64,000 nucleotides of DNA from Lycium barbarum (taxonomy: Eukaryota > Streptophyta > Magnoliopsida > Solanales > Solanaceae), in assembly GCF_019175385.1 (NCBI RefSeq), contig NC_083339.1, positions 111,399,601-111,463,600 on the forward strand, read 5' to 3'. Position 1 is the stretch's first letter; each line of letters opens with the position of its first letter. A model generated the notes under the pieces. It saw only the letters and a program-made list of their open reading frames with translations. It made no database searches and had not been told where the DNA came from. The translations under genes were made by a program, and so were the position numbers. Positions 32,612 to 45,988 of this stretch are shown here, piece after piece.

Positions 32612-33958
32612 TTATCAATACACATAACAATTTAATGTTAGGTCTTTTATCAATCCCCCACTTGAGCCACATCATTATCCTTTCACGCTATAACCAATTA
32701 ACACAAGTCCAAATTCCAACAATGCCACCTCAGCACCCTAACTCATTTTACTTGTCCCCTCCATTTGTTCTTCCACCACTAAAATTTCCTTCCCTTCACC
32801 ACTATTGCCACCAATTGGACCTTAAAAATTGCAAGAGCAGTCGTTTTGCATTGATGTAATATTTTCTCAGCTAATCTGTCCGCTTTCCTCTCTGCTCTCC
32901 TTTTTACCTCCTTCTTACCAGTTATACTTAACATCCTATTTTCCAAGAAACAAAATATATTTCATTCACGACCGATATAGATAGTGCGAATACTGATGAT
33001 GAAAAGAACATAGATGGTGTAATTGTTGTTACTGTATTTTGACCATTTTAGTTTCCCAACTAGTATGCCACTGTCAGAAATTTCGAATAAGCTACAATAA
33101 TATCAATACTTTTCCACCTAAAAGTCAGCTAAGCGAACAAGAATAAAAAAATATGGCTAACATCTCTAGCAAACTAGTTGGTTCTATTTACTGCCTTCCC
33201 ATTCTGGCAGTGGCTTGGTGGCTGATGTCATTGGTGGAAATAATAGTTGAGGAAAATGAAATTTTAGTGGCGGAGGAAAAACAAATAGAGGGGAGGGATA
33301 AAATGAGTTAGGAGTTGAGGTGGCATGCCACGTGCCATCCACCTCATCAAATATTAAGGTCACGAAGGATTGGATGTTCACCTTTGACAACTTTAACAGT
33401 GGAAGGGTATATATAAACCAAGAGTATAACAGCAGGGGTATATTTGGACTCAAAGTATAATGAAGAATATATTTGACCCTTTTCCAATAGTACAGGGGTA
33501 TATTTGGCCCTTTTCCGTATATTTTGATAGAGCTTTCACCAAATGGAATTTGTAAAGGGATAATAAAAGTTACCCCATTTTCTAACCCTAGAAAAAGCAA
33601 CCCCTAATGCAACACGATAGCATAAAAATGACAGGATATGCTGATTTTTCAGGGGGTTTATTCCATCTTTTTTTTTTCTTAAATGAGAAGGAATGCTCTA
33701 TATAAGCTTGGAAGGGCTCTTTTGTGATGAAGCAGAAGAAGAAAAGTGAGAAAGAAGAGTTGGTGAATCATGGTACTACTCTTGAATTTATAAGCGAAAT
33801 AGTGACAGGGCTGCACTCTATTGGCATGCAGCTTTTTTGATGGCACCATACAGCTTGACCAAATATTTGAGCTGACATGCCAAAGAAGAGTTGCCCTGTT
33901 ACTATCTCTACTTAATGTAATTACACGCATGTCGACACTTGATACTGTAATGCAGAAG
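32612..33958. other. Non-coding interval between the Tat element and the hAT-type element
   Basis: Contains the inverted repeat 32722-33325 and a stretch rich in AGGGGTATATTTGG-like phrases (33395-33530). Open frames at 33600-33184 (minus) and 33978-33679 (minus), and a short Lys-rich frame from 33727 (plus, MKQKKKSEKEELVNHG), match no family I know. No gene can be supported. Confidence 0.5.
32722..33325. repeat. Imperfect inverted repeat (fold-back), arms about 95 bp
   Basis: The left arm (32722-32815; core AACTCATTTTA, then CCACTAAAATTTC) is found in reverse complement at 33230-33325. The arms match about 80% by eye, with a spacer of about 410 bp. It could be the remains of a fold-back element or two oppositely oriented repeats; no target duplication was identified. 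Confidence 0.7.
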
Positions 33959-34489
33959 CAGGGCCGGCTCAAGGCCAAGCCACTAAGGCAATGGCTTTAG
34001 GCCCCAAAATTTTTGTGGTCCAATTTTTTGTTAAGTTTTATGGCTTATTTGTTTTGAAAATTGTTGTATAGTACTTTTATGTAGTTTCTAAATAGGTAAA
34101 TTATTTTTAAAAAAAAATAATTAAAGATTGTATGTTCGAATTCAGAATAAAAATAAAGAAGTTTGACTCTCGAAATCTAAATTGTGTCACATAAATTGAG
34201 ACAGAGGGAGTACAATTTTTTTTTTAAAAGAAACTTTTTTAGTCACGTGATTGATTAGCTATATTGTTAGTTGAATTTTTTTTTAGAATAAATTGATTTG
34301 AAAATTGTTAATAACTTTGCATTGTTCTTGACGATTATAAAACAGTAATTAATGACTATGCATCTAAAAAAACTAAAAAAAGACTTGAAATAAAAGTATA
34401 TATGACGATCTTTCCTTATTTTTTTTTTTTAAAAATAGGGTCTCTTCGAAGTTTGGCTTTAGACCCCTAATCTTGTTGAGACGGCCATG
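33959..34489. mobile_element. Non-autonomous hAT-type DNA element (MITE-like)
   Basis: Terminal inverted repeats start CAGGGCCGGCTCAA (33959) and end TTGAGACGGCCATG (34489), matching at 12 of 14 positions. It is flanked by a perfect 8-bp duplication TGCAGAAG (33951-33958 and 34490-34497). An 8-bp duplication and CAGGG-type termini are hAT features. At 531 bp with an AT-rich interior and no transposase, it would need a transposase in trans. A GGCTTTAGRCCCC phrase occurs near both ends in direct orientation. Confidence 0.9.
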
Positions 34490-34497
34490 TGCAGAAG

Positions 34498-34855
34498 GTA
34501 TATACTTTCCTTAATTAAACGTTTACATCGGTTTAATTTCTCCTTCTTTGCGGCAAGAGTTGATGTAGAAACCAATTAATTAATTACCGCAAACCTCAGC
34601 CCAGTCTCTTCTATTTGAATTCTTTATTTTCTTTATACGTGTTCCCATAAATCATACTAGCCTTTAACTAGACTCCATGTTTAGGTGTAATTGCCGAGGG
34701 TAAAATATTCTTCCAACCTCAAAATTGACAAAACCTATCATTTGGAACAAAATTATGATGAACATCATTTTGAGAAGTTTTCTTCTTATTCATACATTGA
34801 TTATAAAACAGAGTACAAATATATAGAATACACAAAAAGACGTTATGAAATTATA
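34498..34855. other. Short unassigned interval
   Basis: AT-rich sequence with one 65-codon plus-strand frame (34691-34888) that runs into the LTR edge and matches no known domain. I see nothing else. Confidence 0.4.
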
Positions 34856-36153
34856 TGTCACAACCCAAATCTGACACCTAAGTCGTGACAGGGCACTCGA
34901 TGCAAGTACCCATCAAGCTAACCCTCTAAGATAAATCTTGCGGATAACATAGAGAAGATAAGAGAGAAGTACTATTAATGGATGTGAAAGCAAAATACAA
35001 GTAGAGAAGTGTCACGACTCATTTTAGGATCGCGCGGGCACCTACCATTCCCACCTCGGTAGGCAAACCCTTAACCCAAAACCAAACTCATTAATCATCA
35101 TAAAACAAGGTTCATGTACCTTCAAGTTATGACATGAACAAAAAAAATGATGAATTAAACTCACTTATATAAATAAAATGGAAGTATTTACAACAACTTT
35201 TGTATAAACTGACTCATTTTCCCAAGACCTGGTCTAGACTAGTACTACAACGACTAATTTGGAGACAATGTACAATAAATATAAAAGACTTAACCTCCAT
35301 CTAGGAATAAGATGATGGAGGTCTTCAAGATAGGCACTGCATATCTCTCGGAAACTCCAAATCAACCAATAACCTGCACAACTCTATACCCCGAGAGGGA
35401 TGTAGCAAGAGTAATATCAGTACAACACTAATACTAGTAAGCACCATAGGCCGTACTATGGTTAGAATAACATAACGGTAATAGAATCCACAAATAAACA
35501 TGGTAGGCGACCTTACGCCAATTCATGAATATAACCTTCCACTCATCCCAAAAACTACAAGCCTCATTCCATTAACACTCTTTTAGTAATCCATTTCCTT
35601 AAATTTTATCATTCCTCATGTTCTAACTCATCTAGTATACTAATTAGGTAACCATGCTTAAAATACCATAATATTACAACTACTATCAGGGCCAATCCTA
35701 TGTCAATACTGCAAGTCAACCTATCATTTATTGTATTCGTAATTTCTTTAAAGGAAAACTCTCTGGTCATTCTAATATTCATCACTCACTCAAATCTAGA
35801 AAGCCATACGCACCCATATTAAGGTCATCTAGCACCACACTTACCCAATCCAAGATCACAGCATATGGTTGTAGCAAATAAGCCCAATTGTGCCAAGTTC
35901 AAGAATAATCATCCAAGACCCAAGTATAACTACAATATCCAGTCCTCATTTAATAACATAAGAGGATGTCGATACGATCCATATCAATACAATAACAATA
36001 CAACCAAACTCAACACATAAAAAAGATAACCAAATGCAATAGAAATGTATGCCGAATGTATGCAAATGCAAATGCTCGTACACATATACTCCGACGATGG
36101 AACATCACATCATCGGCAGCACAACCCATGGGGGACCCGTGAAGTCCATGCAC

Positions 36154-36315
36154 CAGTCACTCTGCACACAACCCAGAGATGACTCAATATCTAACATGTC
36201 TCAGAAGATAAGTGTTTCCATATCAGTCACTCCGCACACAACCCAAGGATGACTCAATATCCAATATGTATCGAAAGAATACCGGTCACTCCGCACACAG
36301 CCCAGAAATGACTTG
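36154..36315. repeat. Three-copy minisatellite, 59-70-bp spacing
   Basis: A unit CAGTCACTCYGCACACA, CCCAGA and GATGACTCAATAT recurs at 36154, 36224 and 36283. It lies in the predicted leader intron of solo LTR 1. Confidence 0.85.
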
Positions 36316-36937
36316 TATCAATATGTCTGAACGCATCCGTATCTCCTTCTCATTTCCCATCATCAGTACCATGTCAAGGCAATATCAATATATCATGGAA
36401 ATAAGATGAAAACAATGCAAGTGTAATATCAATAAACTAAATCAATCCCAAATAGTACCACACATGCGCACACAAGAATTATCATCAATAAGGCTACATA
36501 ATAAGCCACAACAGATTCACTATCCTTTATCTCAATATCAACAAAAAAGGCACCACAATATCATAATTAGTGTATATAACTAATCACTACTATCCAATAT
36601 CTCAACGTGGCGACGAGCCACAAGTACATCGAACAAATAAGACAAAAACGCAACAGGGTGGCTAGCCCCCAAATCATACACCAAGGCCCAACCTAAGGCA
36701 ATATCCATCCCAAACTTCATACCCGAAGGCTTACATGCATTCTCCGACAATATCATCTAAACATACACTTCCCCAATCAAAGTCTCACCATAAGGTAATC
36801 ATCAATCTACAACAATACCAGTGATACACAATAATCACCATTTCTTATCTGTTATCAATCTAAGGTATCCATCCCAATCTTTGAATCCTATACATGCATT
36901 CTCTGCTTCATCTAGCAAGCATATATGAAAGTCTAAT

Positions 36938-37033
36938 CGGGGTCTACCAAGAAAGGGAAGCTATAACACCGGGGTCTACCAAGAAAGGGAAGCTATGACA
37001 CCGGGGTCTACCAAGAGAGGGAAGCCACAACCT
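36938..37033. repeat. Three-copy 32-bp tandem repeat
   Basis: CGGGGTCTACCAAGARAGGG starts at 36938, 36970 and 37002, an exact 32-bp period with few substitutions. Confidence 0.92.
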
Positions 37034-38558
37034 ACCTCGAGGCCGAGCGGGTGCCACGAACATCCCATTGATCTTCAATTTAGCATTCCCGAACCAAAAT
37101 CCACAACAGAGGGCCTTGGAATGTCAAGAGACCCCAAAAGTCAAGAATTAATACTATAAGAGAGTTATACAAGTTTCCGGATTTAGCAAGGAAGGATTCG
37201 AAATAAATTCTCAACTATACTACCTAAGCATTTATTGCTAAGTAGTCCTTTTTCCATAGAAAACCCATATTTAATGTTAGTCACTTAGAGTTACTAGCTC
37301 ATTTAAATCACCAATTGTAACCCTTTTCTTAGAAATCTCAAATTCAAGAATTAAGGCTAAAACCCATTTACAAAGTAGAGGAAATATTAGCAATTTAGGT
37401 TGGTTAGCCTTTCTAGACTAAGAGTATGAAGATCTTTCCAAGAATGTTCATAACCTAAGTGTAGGAATCCATTTTATCCACCTAGACTTGCATATTTTGC
37501 ATCTTCCATTTTTATTAGCTTTTAAAAGATGAACCTTAAGGACAACTCAACAATGGCAAGGGAAAGAAATTAGAAGAGTTAGAAGGGTTACCTTCTCCAA
37601 GAAGACTTGAGTTTTGTCTTCAAAATGGCCTTAGAGGCTGCTGATATTTAGGGTTTTAAGAGAAATGAGGTGAAATCCCGAAATGGGGTTTTAAATAGGG
37701 TCAAAACTGTTCGTCGACAGCCACAATGGTCAGGGTGCCACTATAACAGTACCACTTTAATGATATCACTACCGCTGGGGCGGTCCTTTGTATTTGCATA
37801 CCTCTGCTAAGGCAGAGCACATTACCGCTATGACATCAACGCTACGGCGGTCAGCCAATCGCTAAAGTGGTCATCTGGGGCCCGATGGCCTAAACTAGAT
37901 ATTTAACTTCCGACCGTGTGTCGGGTCCGGTTAAGCAAGGGATTTACCTTATACACGTGATGAATCGCACAAGATTATGGAGCCAAGGCCGCAAATTTTT
38001 CGGGATTACGGTAATGGGTCATTACAAGAAGTCAACCCATAAACCCCAATAATAAACTAAGTCATGAAGCAATATGATATGAGTTCAACTGGTTCGATAC
38101 ACAGATCGATAAAAGAAAGAAAATAGACTGAAAGTGAATGATAGGAGTTGAAGCTTCCTCCACGGTCTAGTGGTGGCTCACCTCAACTGGATCATATTGG
38201 CCCCAAGCTGGAGTTGTTGATTAGCAATAGGGTCTCTGCCTACCCTTCCCCCCTCCCCTGCACATAATAAGTATAAGTCTAAAAGACTAGCAAGATCATT
38301 GACTTGCTCTATCAACCTAATCTGGGCCAAGCCATAAAAATCGTTGCTACTTGCTGGTGCATACGATACAACAATAGCAATATAAATATGAAATATGAGT
38401 AAAGGAACTTAATAGAACTGATAATGAATACCGTCCCAGCAGTCTGTGTGGGCGCTGGGGCGGTGTCGCTGTTGCGGCCCCCATACCGCCATGGCGATAT
38501 CGGGCCTGTTATTTCATTAAATGTGTATTAAATGAGCCCATAGTCTCTCATTTAATAC

Positions 38559-41500
38559 TATTGAAACCTAATTTTGGCTCGCCGTGTTTGAAATTAACAT
38601 TTCGGGTGACCCTGATTCGTTAAAGATCGCGAAATACATTTTTTTACACATTTTTACATTTTTTGACAATTTATTGATGATTATCCTTATTTTAGGAATT
38701 TTATCATTTTGTTGTCATTTTCCAAGAATCATTATTTTGCACATGTATAGCGTTATACTACCATTTTTGTGCAATTAATAATTTTTTTCTTAATTTTATA
38801 GCAATACATTTTCATATCTTACATATTAATATTTAAATTTTATACTTACGTTATTATTTATACATGTATTAATTAACTATATTTTAGTACAGTCCGTTAG
38901 TGCAGAGAAAACTGAAGCAATTAATTTTTAAACGCAGAGCAAAAATTCAATCAAGTCAAGGTCTCGTCACCTTTTTAAAAGTTGACATTTGAGGTGACGG
39001 GTTGAGTTCTTAGTCCATTGATTAATAAATTTTTATACATTGGTTAAAAGGGTGAACTCCCCATTGAACAATAACCCAAGGATTAAAATGTGCATTAAGG
39101 GGACAGGGGGGGGGGGGGGGGGGGGGGAGTTCTTTTATTGTTTGGACAAAAGGGGGTATTTGTTTACAGGGGTTAATTTTTTTTTTTATCTATCACACAA
39201 CTACACAACACACAAAAACACTCAGATTTTTAAAAATCTAAAACATTCTCTCCCCTCTCTCTACACGTCGCCGCCGCCCTCCACGCCGGAGCTTCGAGCT
39301 CCGGCGAACCCCGTCACACCCCTCTCCACCACCAGCCATGAACCTCCACTACCCCACAACTCCCCCTTCCTCCTCTTCACCCACAGTCGCCGACCACCAC
39401 CCTCACTCCGCCGGCGGTGAACTCCACCAACTACGACGCACCAAACCACCCCCCACACCTCCATTTCGTCTCCCTCTCTCCTCTAAGAAAATCCCAAACA
39501 CTTCTCCTCCTCTCATTTTCTCCAAAACAACAGTCGCCGCCTCTCCGCCATCTTCTCCGGCGACGTGTAACGTCGCCACGAACAACCCTTGGCATCTCAC
39601 CCACTCCACCAGAAATCACCACACAACAGTCCTTTTTTTTTTGTCTCTCGTCACTGCTCCGGCGAGGAGCCCCAAACTCCGACGAACCTTCACCACCACG
39701 AAATCAGCCCGCACACCACCACACCGCTGCTGTCTTCCTACCCCCCTACTAACGATTTTTTTTTTTGTTTTGTGTGTGTATGTTTTTTTTTTTTTCAGAT
39801 CTGGAAGGAGTTGTTATGCTCCGGTGACTGGGTGTTTTCCGACGTCTACCATGGCTATCTTTAATATTCCTATCTTATTTTCGTTTCAAATGTCCAGTTG
39901 TAATTGTCTCCGTTTGCGTGGACATTGATGTTTATTTTGTGGTTGTTTTCATATCTTGACTTTGTGGTTGTTTTGGTGTATGATTTTGGCCAAAAACTGC
40001 TGTCTCCCTTTGCCCTCTATTGTTCACCACTATTGCCTTGCCCGAAGTTTCGCCGGAGATTGTTCTCTAATAACCATGGCTGCCCTATTTTTTGCCTACT
40101 TTTGCTACCACTGTGATGGTACATTAAACCATCTATGTTCATAATTGTCTTTTAAAATTTTTTTAGTTGCCTTAATTGTTTCAGAGAATCTCTAGCGCTG
40201 TCTTTGCATTTGTCCGGGGTATTCTACGAGTTCGTTGTTTTATTTAGTCGTTGTTGTTGTTGTAATCTAGCTAGTTAATCTTGCTACTGGTTTTGTACTA
40301 CATTCATCATTGTCACACTACATTCGGACTGATTTTACATTTCTTTTACAAATAAATATTGGCTTTGTGCCCGAAAAAAATACTTTTGGCAGTCAATGGT
40401 ACTGTTACCTTTTTTATCGCATTTAGTTAAATTCATTTGGGCGAATACTAAACTCAAATAGCCGATGAAGAAATTTCTGTCGATTTCCAAGGCCTCCCAT
40501 GTACAAAATACGGATTTTTTATTTTATTTTAAGTTTATTCATTATTTATTTAATTCATCTGATAGTTATTTATTTTCTTACTAATATTTATCTAAAAAAC
40601 ACATGCATCTTTTGATGAAACAAAAATTAAGAATATAGACACAAATGAAAGGTATTGTGAAGGAGAATATACATTCAGTATACCAAACAACGTAACATAT
40701 GCACATAAAGAAGGAGAGGAGGATTTTTATAGGGGAAATGAAAACACTTTGTTGCATTTATATAGTTCTTTCATGTTGGATGTTGGCATTCCTTGAGTTC
40801 CCTTTCATCCGCTATTAATTGAAGCAGCCTACTTTTAATTATTAAATATGACTCCTCTAAATCGTCTGATTCTTTTTACAGCAGTGAAGAGGTTGGAAAA
40901 CGTATAGTTTGGTTAATGTGCTGTTTTATGAAGGATTTATTTATTTTTTGAAGGTTATACTATTTAATTAGATATCTTAATAGATTAATTTTTACTATGT
41001 GTTTATACAGGTACCCGGAGATACATCCCGAAGACGACACTCGGAAGGAACTCGGAGACTTCATCAAATCACTGTTTGTATTTATTTTCCGCATTTTTTT
41101 AATATAATTGTACAAAACATAAACTCATAGTATTGTGGAAACTTTATTATTGGAATGACGGGTTGATATATTTATTTACTTGTCACCTTGTTTATTAAAC
41201 TTAAAATTGTCATTCGCTTTAGGCAAGACTTAGGCCGTCAATACTTTCATAACTAGATTAAATGGACTTGGTATAAATACTTTGTTAAATAAATTCACAC
41301 TTTTGACAATCAAGCAAAAATACTAGCTCATCCCTTATTTTATATTCTTTATACACTTTTAATACAACACACATTTTATATTGTTTCGTATACACTAATA
41401 CATATTTTAGTTAAGTTAAATCCACATTTTTGACTCTAGGTAAATACTAGGCCGTCCATTTACAAATCTTTCATTTTTTTAAGGCATTATATCTTTTTCA

Positions 41501-42443
41501 CTCATTGTTTATACACAATTCCTTATACTTATTTTTTATCAAATTTTTTTTACTATCCTTTTGTTCCTTATTCTTTTGATAGGATATTCATTAAATGAAC
41601 ACTCTTTTTAATTAAATGGTAGAAACAAGTCAAATCAAATTCACTTTTCTTAATAATTTTATTATATAAACTCTTTACACCAATGAATATTCGTAGATTA
41701 TTTTTACATTCTTTATGCACTAATATACCTAGTTATACAATTCTTTAGACATTTTATGTTTGATATACACTCTTTTATACTTGAAATACCTTCTTTATAT
41801 GTTTCATATATATACATTCTTTTTTTTTTTTTACTTGGACACACATTTTTTATATACTTGATATATCTATACTCTTATATTTTTTATACATCTTTTATAT
41901 AGTTGTATATATTATTTACACCAACTGATATACCTTTTGTGGAAATAGATATATACTCATTTTACTAACAAATGCACTACTATCGAACGAGGTATGTTTT
42001 ATTTACAATCCTTTATACATTCCTATTGATATACATTCTTTATAAATACTTGATACTTGCTATACATACATTTTTTATACACTGTATACACTTAGTATAT
42101 TATCACCTAGTGTAGCTTTTCATGAAGTCATAACATTTTGAAAACAGGTAATAATAATGATAAACAGATAGATAATCCCCCTCTAGTGTTCAGTTAAACT
42201 AAGTTTAAGGACTGTCTTCGGATAGGCTCTGAGGGATGCCTAATACCTTCTCCTCGGGGTAAATAAAACCCTTATTTAGAATCTCATATGTTTCGTGGAC
42301 TAAAAATGGAGTAGACACACAATACATATAGGTTTTCCTGTTTTTTCCTTAAAAATATGGTGGCGACTCTAACCCTTTTATACCAGTTAGAAAAATCGGG
42401 AAGTTGCAAACTATCTTGGACCCGTTCAAAATAGGGCGTAACA
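38559..42443 (+). repeat. Solo LTR of a Tat/Ogre-type element, AATAC duplication
   Basis: It begins TATTGAAACCTAATTTTGGC, which aligns with the TGTTGACACCCAATTTTG start of the LTR at 59037 (terminal TG mutated to TA), and ends GGGCGTAACA. A perfect duplication AATAC flanks it (38554-38558, 42444-42448). 3885 bp. It contains a 22-G run (39106-39127), a C/CT-rich leader-like stretch with CGCCGCCGCC (39240-39760), and a GGTGGCGACTCTAACCC box near 42360 that is common near Tat LTR 3' ends. The open frame 39338-39928 (196 codons, Pro/Ser/Thr-rich) lies in the leader-like stretch and has no recognisable domain. Confidence 0.9.
39106..39127 (+). repeat. Homopolymer run of 22 G
   Basis: Uninterrupted G run in the Tat solo LTR, flanked by GGGGACA and AGTTC. 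It is long enough to form G-quadruplex structure. Its exact length may be uncertain because homopolymers are error-prone in sequencing. Confidence 0.9.
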
Positions 42444-42448
42444 AATAC

Positions 42449-44864
42449 CATTACGAAATAGAGCTCTTGGGGACTATTCTTGGAGAATTTTGGTGGAGAT
42501 TCCTAGTGGTAAGTTCTCCTAATCCTCTTTACTAATTCCTTGTTCCTAATCATCATAGATTTCTCTTTCCTTAGTAATCCCTTAGTAATGGAAGATAAAA
42601 GTGGAGTTAATGAATGTTCCATCTAGGCTTATTAATGATGAAATTGATGGAGTTTATGCTAGATTTTGATGAATCTAAGGTTATTGATCATTTATCTTCT
42701 ATTATTAGAGTTGAATTCTTGAATCAAAGAGTTAGGGTTTATACCCAAAATTGGGGGTTTTGCTTCAATTTCTAAATTAGGGGATTCCATGAGTTAAAGT
42801 AGCAAATAGTTGTTGGGTTATGATGACCTAGTGCTTAATTTGATATTTTACTCCCGAATTTCCCGTTTTGACCTTGTGGGCCCGGTTTCCCCAATCTCTA
42901 GGGTTGGATTTGACCTAAATTGGATGATAGCGATATTAGTATCGTTCTTCATGATTTCTAATCTAGATTTTGAATATGCCTAGACTTCTTTGATATTGAG
43001 GCTCAGTGGAAGGGCAAGGCTATAGAGTGATCATTGGTGTTGCTGTTCAGCCATCTAGGTAGGTTATGGCTTACCCTTCGTGAGACTTCGTGTAGCGAAA
43101 CATATATTTAGATTATATTATCGGAGAAAGCATGTAAACCTTCGGGTATGAAGTTGGATTGGATATTATATTATGTTGGACCCTGTTGTGTGATTGGGGC
43201 TAGCCACCCCGTTTTGTTGTGATATAGTTGTCCTATTGTTGTGGGCTTGATGCCGCATAGTGATAGTGGATATTGGAGACTATTGCAAGATATTGGTCAT
43301 GATATCGTGGTGCCCCACTTGTTGGCATTTGATTTTGAGAATAGTATTTTATATGACTTGTGTAGTCTTTCATGATATTGTTGACGTACCTATGTTCGGT
43401 ACTTGTGATATTGATCTGATTATTCATATTGACTTATACATCACACACATTCACATCTCTCATGATATATTGTTGATACATTGTTGATACTTGATGAAAC
43501 ACTGTTATGAGCTGAGTTCAATTGCATGAGAGTGATCTGAGTAGTCCGATGGTTGTCCCAGAATCGTGGATTGTGTGATATGAGAATCCGTGATCCGAGG
43601 TCATTTATCGGAGTGGAATGAGTGTACGATGCTCGAGGTCTCTTGCCGGGTGAGAAGAGATTGATATTGTGAGGTGTCCATGTGTGGCACGTTGATAGTT
43701 GATATGAGATCTGGTCATTGTCATCTTCAAGCTTACATATGAGTTTCTTTCATACTTGTGTTTCCATACTTGAAATCATACTTGCACATTCATCTTGCAT
43801 ATATATAAGACACATTTTACAGGGGGTGACGATGTGGCCTATGCTGTGGCAGCTCATGCATATATATATATAAGGCACATTTGATAGGGGGTGACGATAT
43901 AGCCTATGTTGTGGCAGTTCATGTATATATAAGGCACATTTGACAGGGTAACGATGTGGCCTATGTGTGATAGCATATATGCAAGTAAGGTACATTTGAT
44001 AGGTGGTGACGATGTTACCTATATTGTGATTGTAATGGTGATCCAATGAGGCATTCCGGCGCGAGGGATATGTAGACACCATGGGCTTCCCATGGGTTGT
44101 GCTACTGTGACGTCGATACTTATGTCCGGAGTGCATGTGTGCACTGCATTGCATCGCATTGACATTCTTACCTCTTTGCATTGCATTGCATCTTAGCTTA
44201 CATTGTGATGATCCAGTGTTGTACTTGTGTCGATTGACTTCGTATTGGATATATATTGAGATTTGGCATACTTGGATTTAGATGCTTCAACCTAAGTGAT
44301 GACGGATACCTGTTTCTGAGTGTGTATGACTTATACTTGTTGATTTATCTGCTTATCCTGCTTTATTGTGTGAGTTGTGTTAGCTATACTTAGTCGGCCG
44401 ATGATACCTACCAGTATTGTTATTTTGTACTGACCTGCACTTGCTGCATTCCTTTATGAATGCAGGGTATCAGGTTGGGTCTACTTCCATCTCTCATGAC
44501 TGATAGTCGCCATCAGCATAGCATCGAGTTTGCAGGGTGAGCACGAGACGTTTGCTGCCTTGAGGACTCTTCCTGTTTATGTCTTACTACTTCTATTCTG
44601 AGACATAAACAGATTGATGTATTATTATATTTAGATTTGTATATTTTTCATTAGATGCTCTTGTATGGCTTAGACCAGACCCTAGGGGTATTTTCCTTAA
44701 TTCCACGCTATTTCTATTTTATATTATGGTGAGACTTACACAATTATTCTCTTCCGCATGATTTATTTATTTACTCATGTATTTATTTCTTTTGAGTTGA
44801 GGGTTCGCTTACCGAGGTGAGAAAGGTAAGTGCCCGTACGACTTAACCAAATTGGGTCATGACA
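42449..44864 (+). repeat. 5' LTR of Tekay copy 3 (main part)
   Basis: It resumes Tekay LTR homology at AATAGAGCTCTTGG (about 42455; compare 16885 onward in copy 2), includes donor-like AGTG-GTAAGT (GT at 42509), a degenerate tandem array (43798-44035), acceptor-like AATGCAG ending at 44465, and ends GGGTCATGACA at 44864. The U3 part is on the other side of the Tat solo LTR. Confidence 0.88.
43798..44035. repeat. Four-copy degenerate tandem repeat
   Basis: Units contain TATATATAAGRCACATTT, then GGGGTGACGATGT and GGCCTATG. The repeat phase spacing shrinks from 65 to 59 to 56 bp. The shortened 3' LTR of the same element lacks this block completely. Confidence 0.85.
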
Positions 44865-44867
44865 AGT

Positions 44868-44879
44868 TGGTATCAGAGC
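44868..44879 (+). promoter_or_regulatory. Primer binding site, tRNA-iMet type
   Basis: TGGTATCAGAGC, three bases after the LTR end, exactly as in copy 1. Confidence 0.9.
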
Positions 44880-45877
44880 TTTCGATTACCCGATCTATAA
44901 TACAAGAGCATGTCTAGTAGAATCTCACAGATCGGTACGATGAGTTCCATACTTATACAGGAGGCTATAGGACATTTAGGAAAATTCACGTTCTTCCCCT
45001 CTTTCGTGCAACTTTATTCTAATTGGTATCTAGAAAGATTGAATTGCTATCTGACTCTTATCTCTCCTCTCATAGATGGTGAGGACTCAAGCTATAATAG
45101 TGTCATGACCAAAACGGAGGGCCATGACGGGCACCCGGAGCTAACCCACAACGCACCTCTCATCATACTTTCACAAACATAACTAGGTGAGCTACATAGC
45201 CTACTCATAATCTCTATGCACCTGTAATACACTTTCTATTGGGTTAAGACACTTTTATATTAACATAAACAAACACGCCCATATACATATATATACAAGC
45301 CGATAAGGCTGACAAAATGATATACAAAATATGAGCCGACAAGGCTACAAGACATCTAACTGTACTCAGCTGTCTATGAGCCTCTAGAAAGAGTATGTGA
45401 CATCATATAGATGGGACAGAGCCCCGCCATGCCCATATATACACAAAAGAATAGTACCAAAAGCTACAGCTCCGAATCAAGTGAACCTCCTCTAAGCAAT
45501 CGCTGGATAAGTAGCCTAAGGATCAAGTCTGTCTCCCTGTCCACCTGCGAGCATGACGCAACATCCACAAACAAAAGGACGTCAGTACGGATAATGTACT
45601 GAGTATGTAAAGTAAATCAATAACATAAAGAAGCATGAACGATAACATAAGGAGGAAGAGTCATGGGGTGATAGAGCCATCTATACCTCTAGCGACGTTC
45701 ATCATATTCGCTTACCCTTTTTCTAATGGGAACCTTCCGTTACATACACTTATACATATAATAGTATCATACCCGACCATAGAGGTTCGGTGTCTTATGT
45801 ACTCGACCATATCATTACTTTCATTATATCCTTCCTTAGAGGATCAACTATTATAGGATGGAACCAATGGTGTCATG

Positions 45878-45988
<111 letters not shown>

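Larger units (their letters stand above)
35010..38026 (-). repeat. Solo LTR 1 (Tekay type), AGAAG duplication
   Basis: Forward it begins TGTCACGACTC and ends GGGTCATTACA, i.e. on the minus strand TGTAATGACC ... GTCGTGACA. A perfect 5-bp duplication AGAAG lies at 35005-35009 and 38027-38031. At 3017 bp with no internal region, it is a product of LTR-LTR recombination. It contains minisatellites at 36154-36315 and 36938-37033, a CCATGGGGGACCCGTGA box (about 36126), a GC-rich dyad region (37720-37870), and donor-like AAG-GTAAC (37591) and acceptor-like TGCAG (35374) signals on the minus strand. Confidence 0.95.

Noticed and set aside
33184..33600. A 138-residue minus-strand gene
   Set aside because: No recognisable domain, overlaps an arm of the inverted repeat and a low-complexity repeat phrase; no splice or promoter support.
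34856..34950. Plus-strand 5' end of Tekay copy 3
   Set aside because: The arrangement (TGTCACAACCC, then GTCGTGACAGGGCAC and AGCTAACCC) matches the 3' end of minus-strand LTRs such as that starting at 45101, so I assign it to the older inverted LTR.
39338..39928. A 196-residue proline-rich protein gene
   Set aside because: It lies wholly inside a solo LTR bounded by AATAC duplications, is low in complexity, and overlapping frames on both strands are equally open.
42444..42500. Internal region of a Tat element following its LTR
   Set aside because: The AATAC duplication and immediate return to Tekay LTR sequence show that 38559-42443 is a solo LTR.
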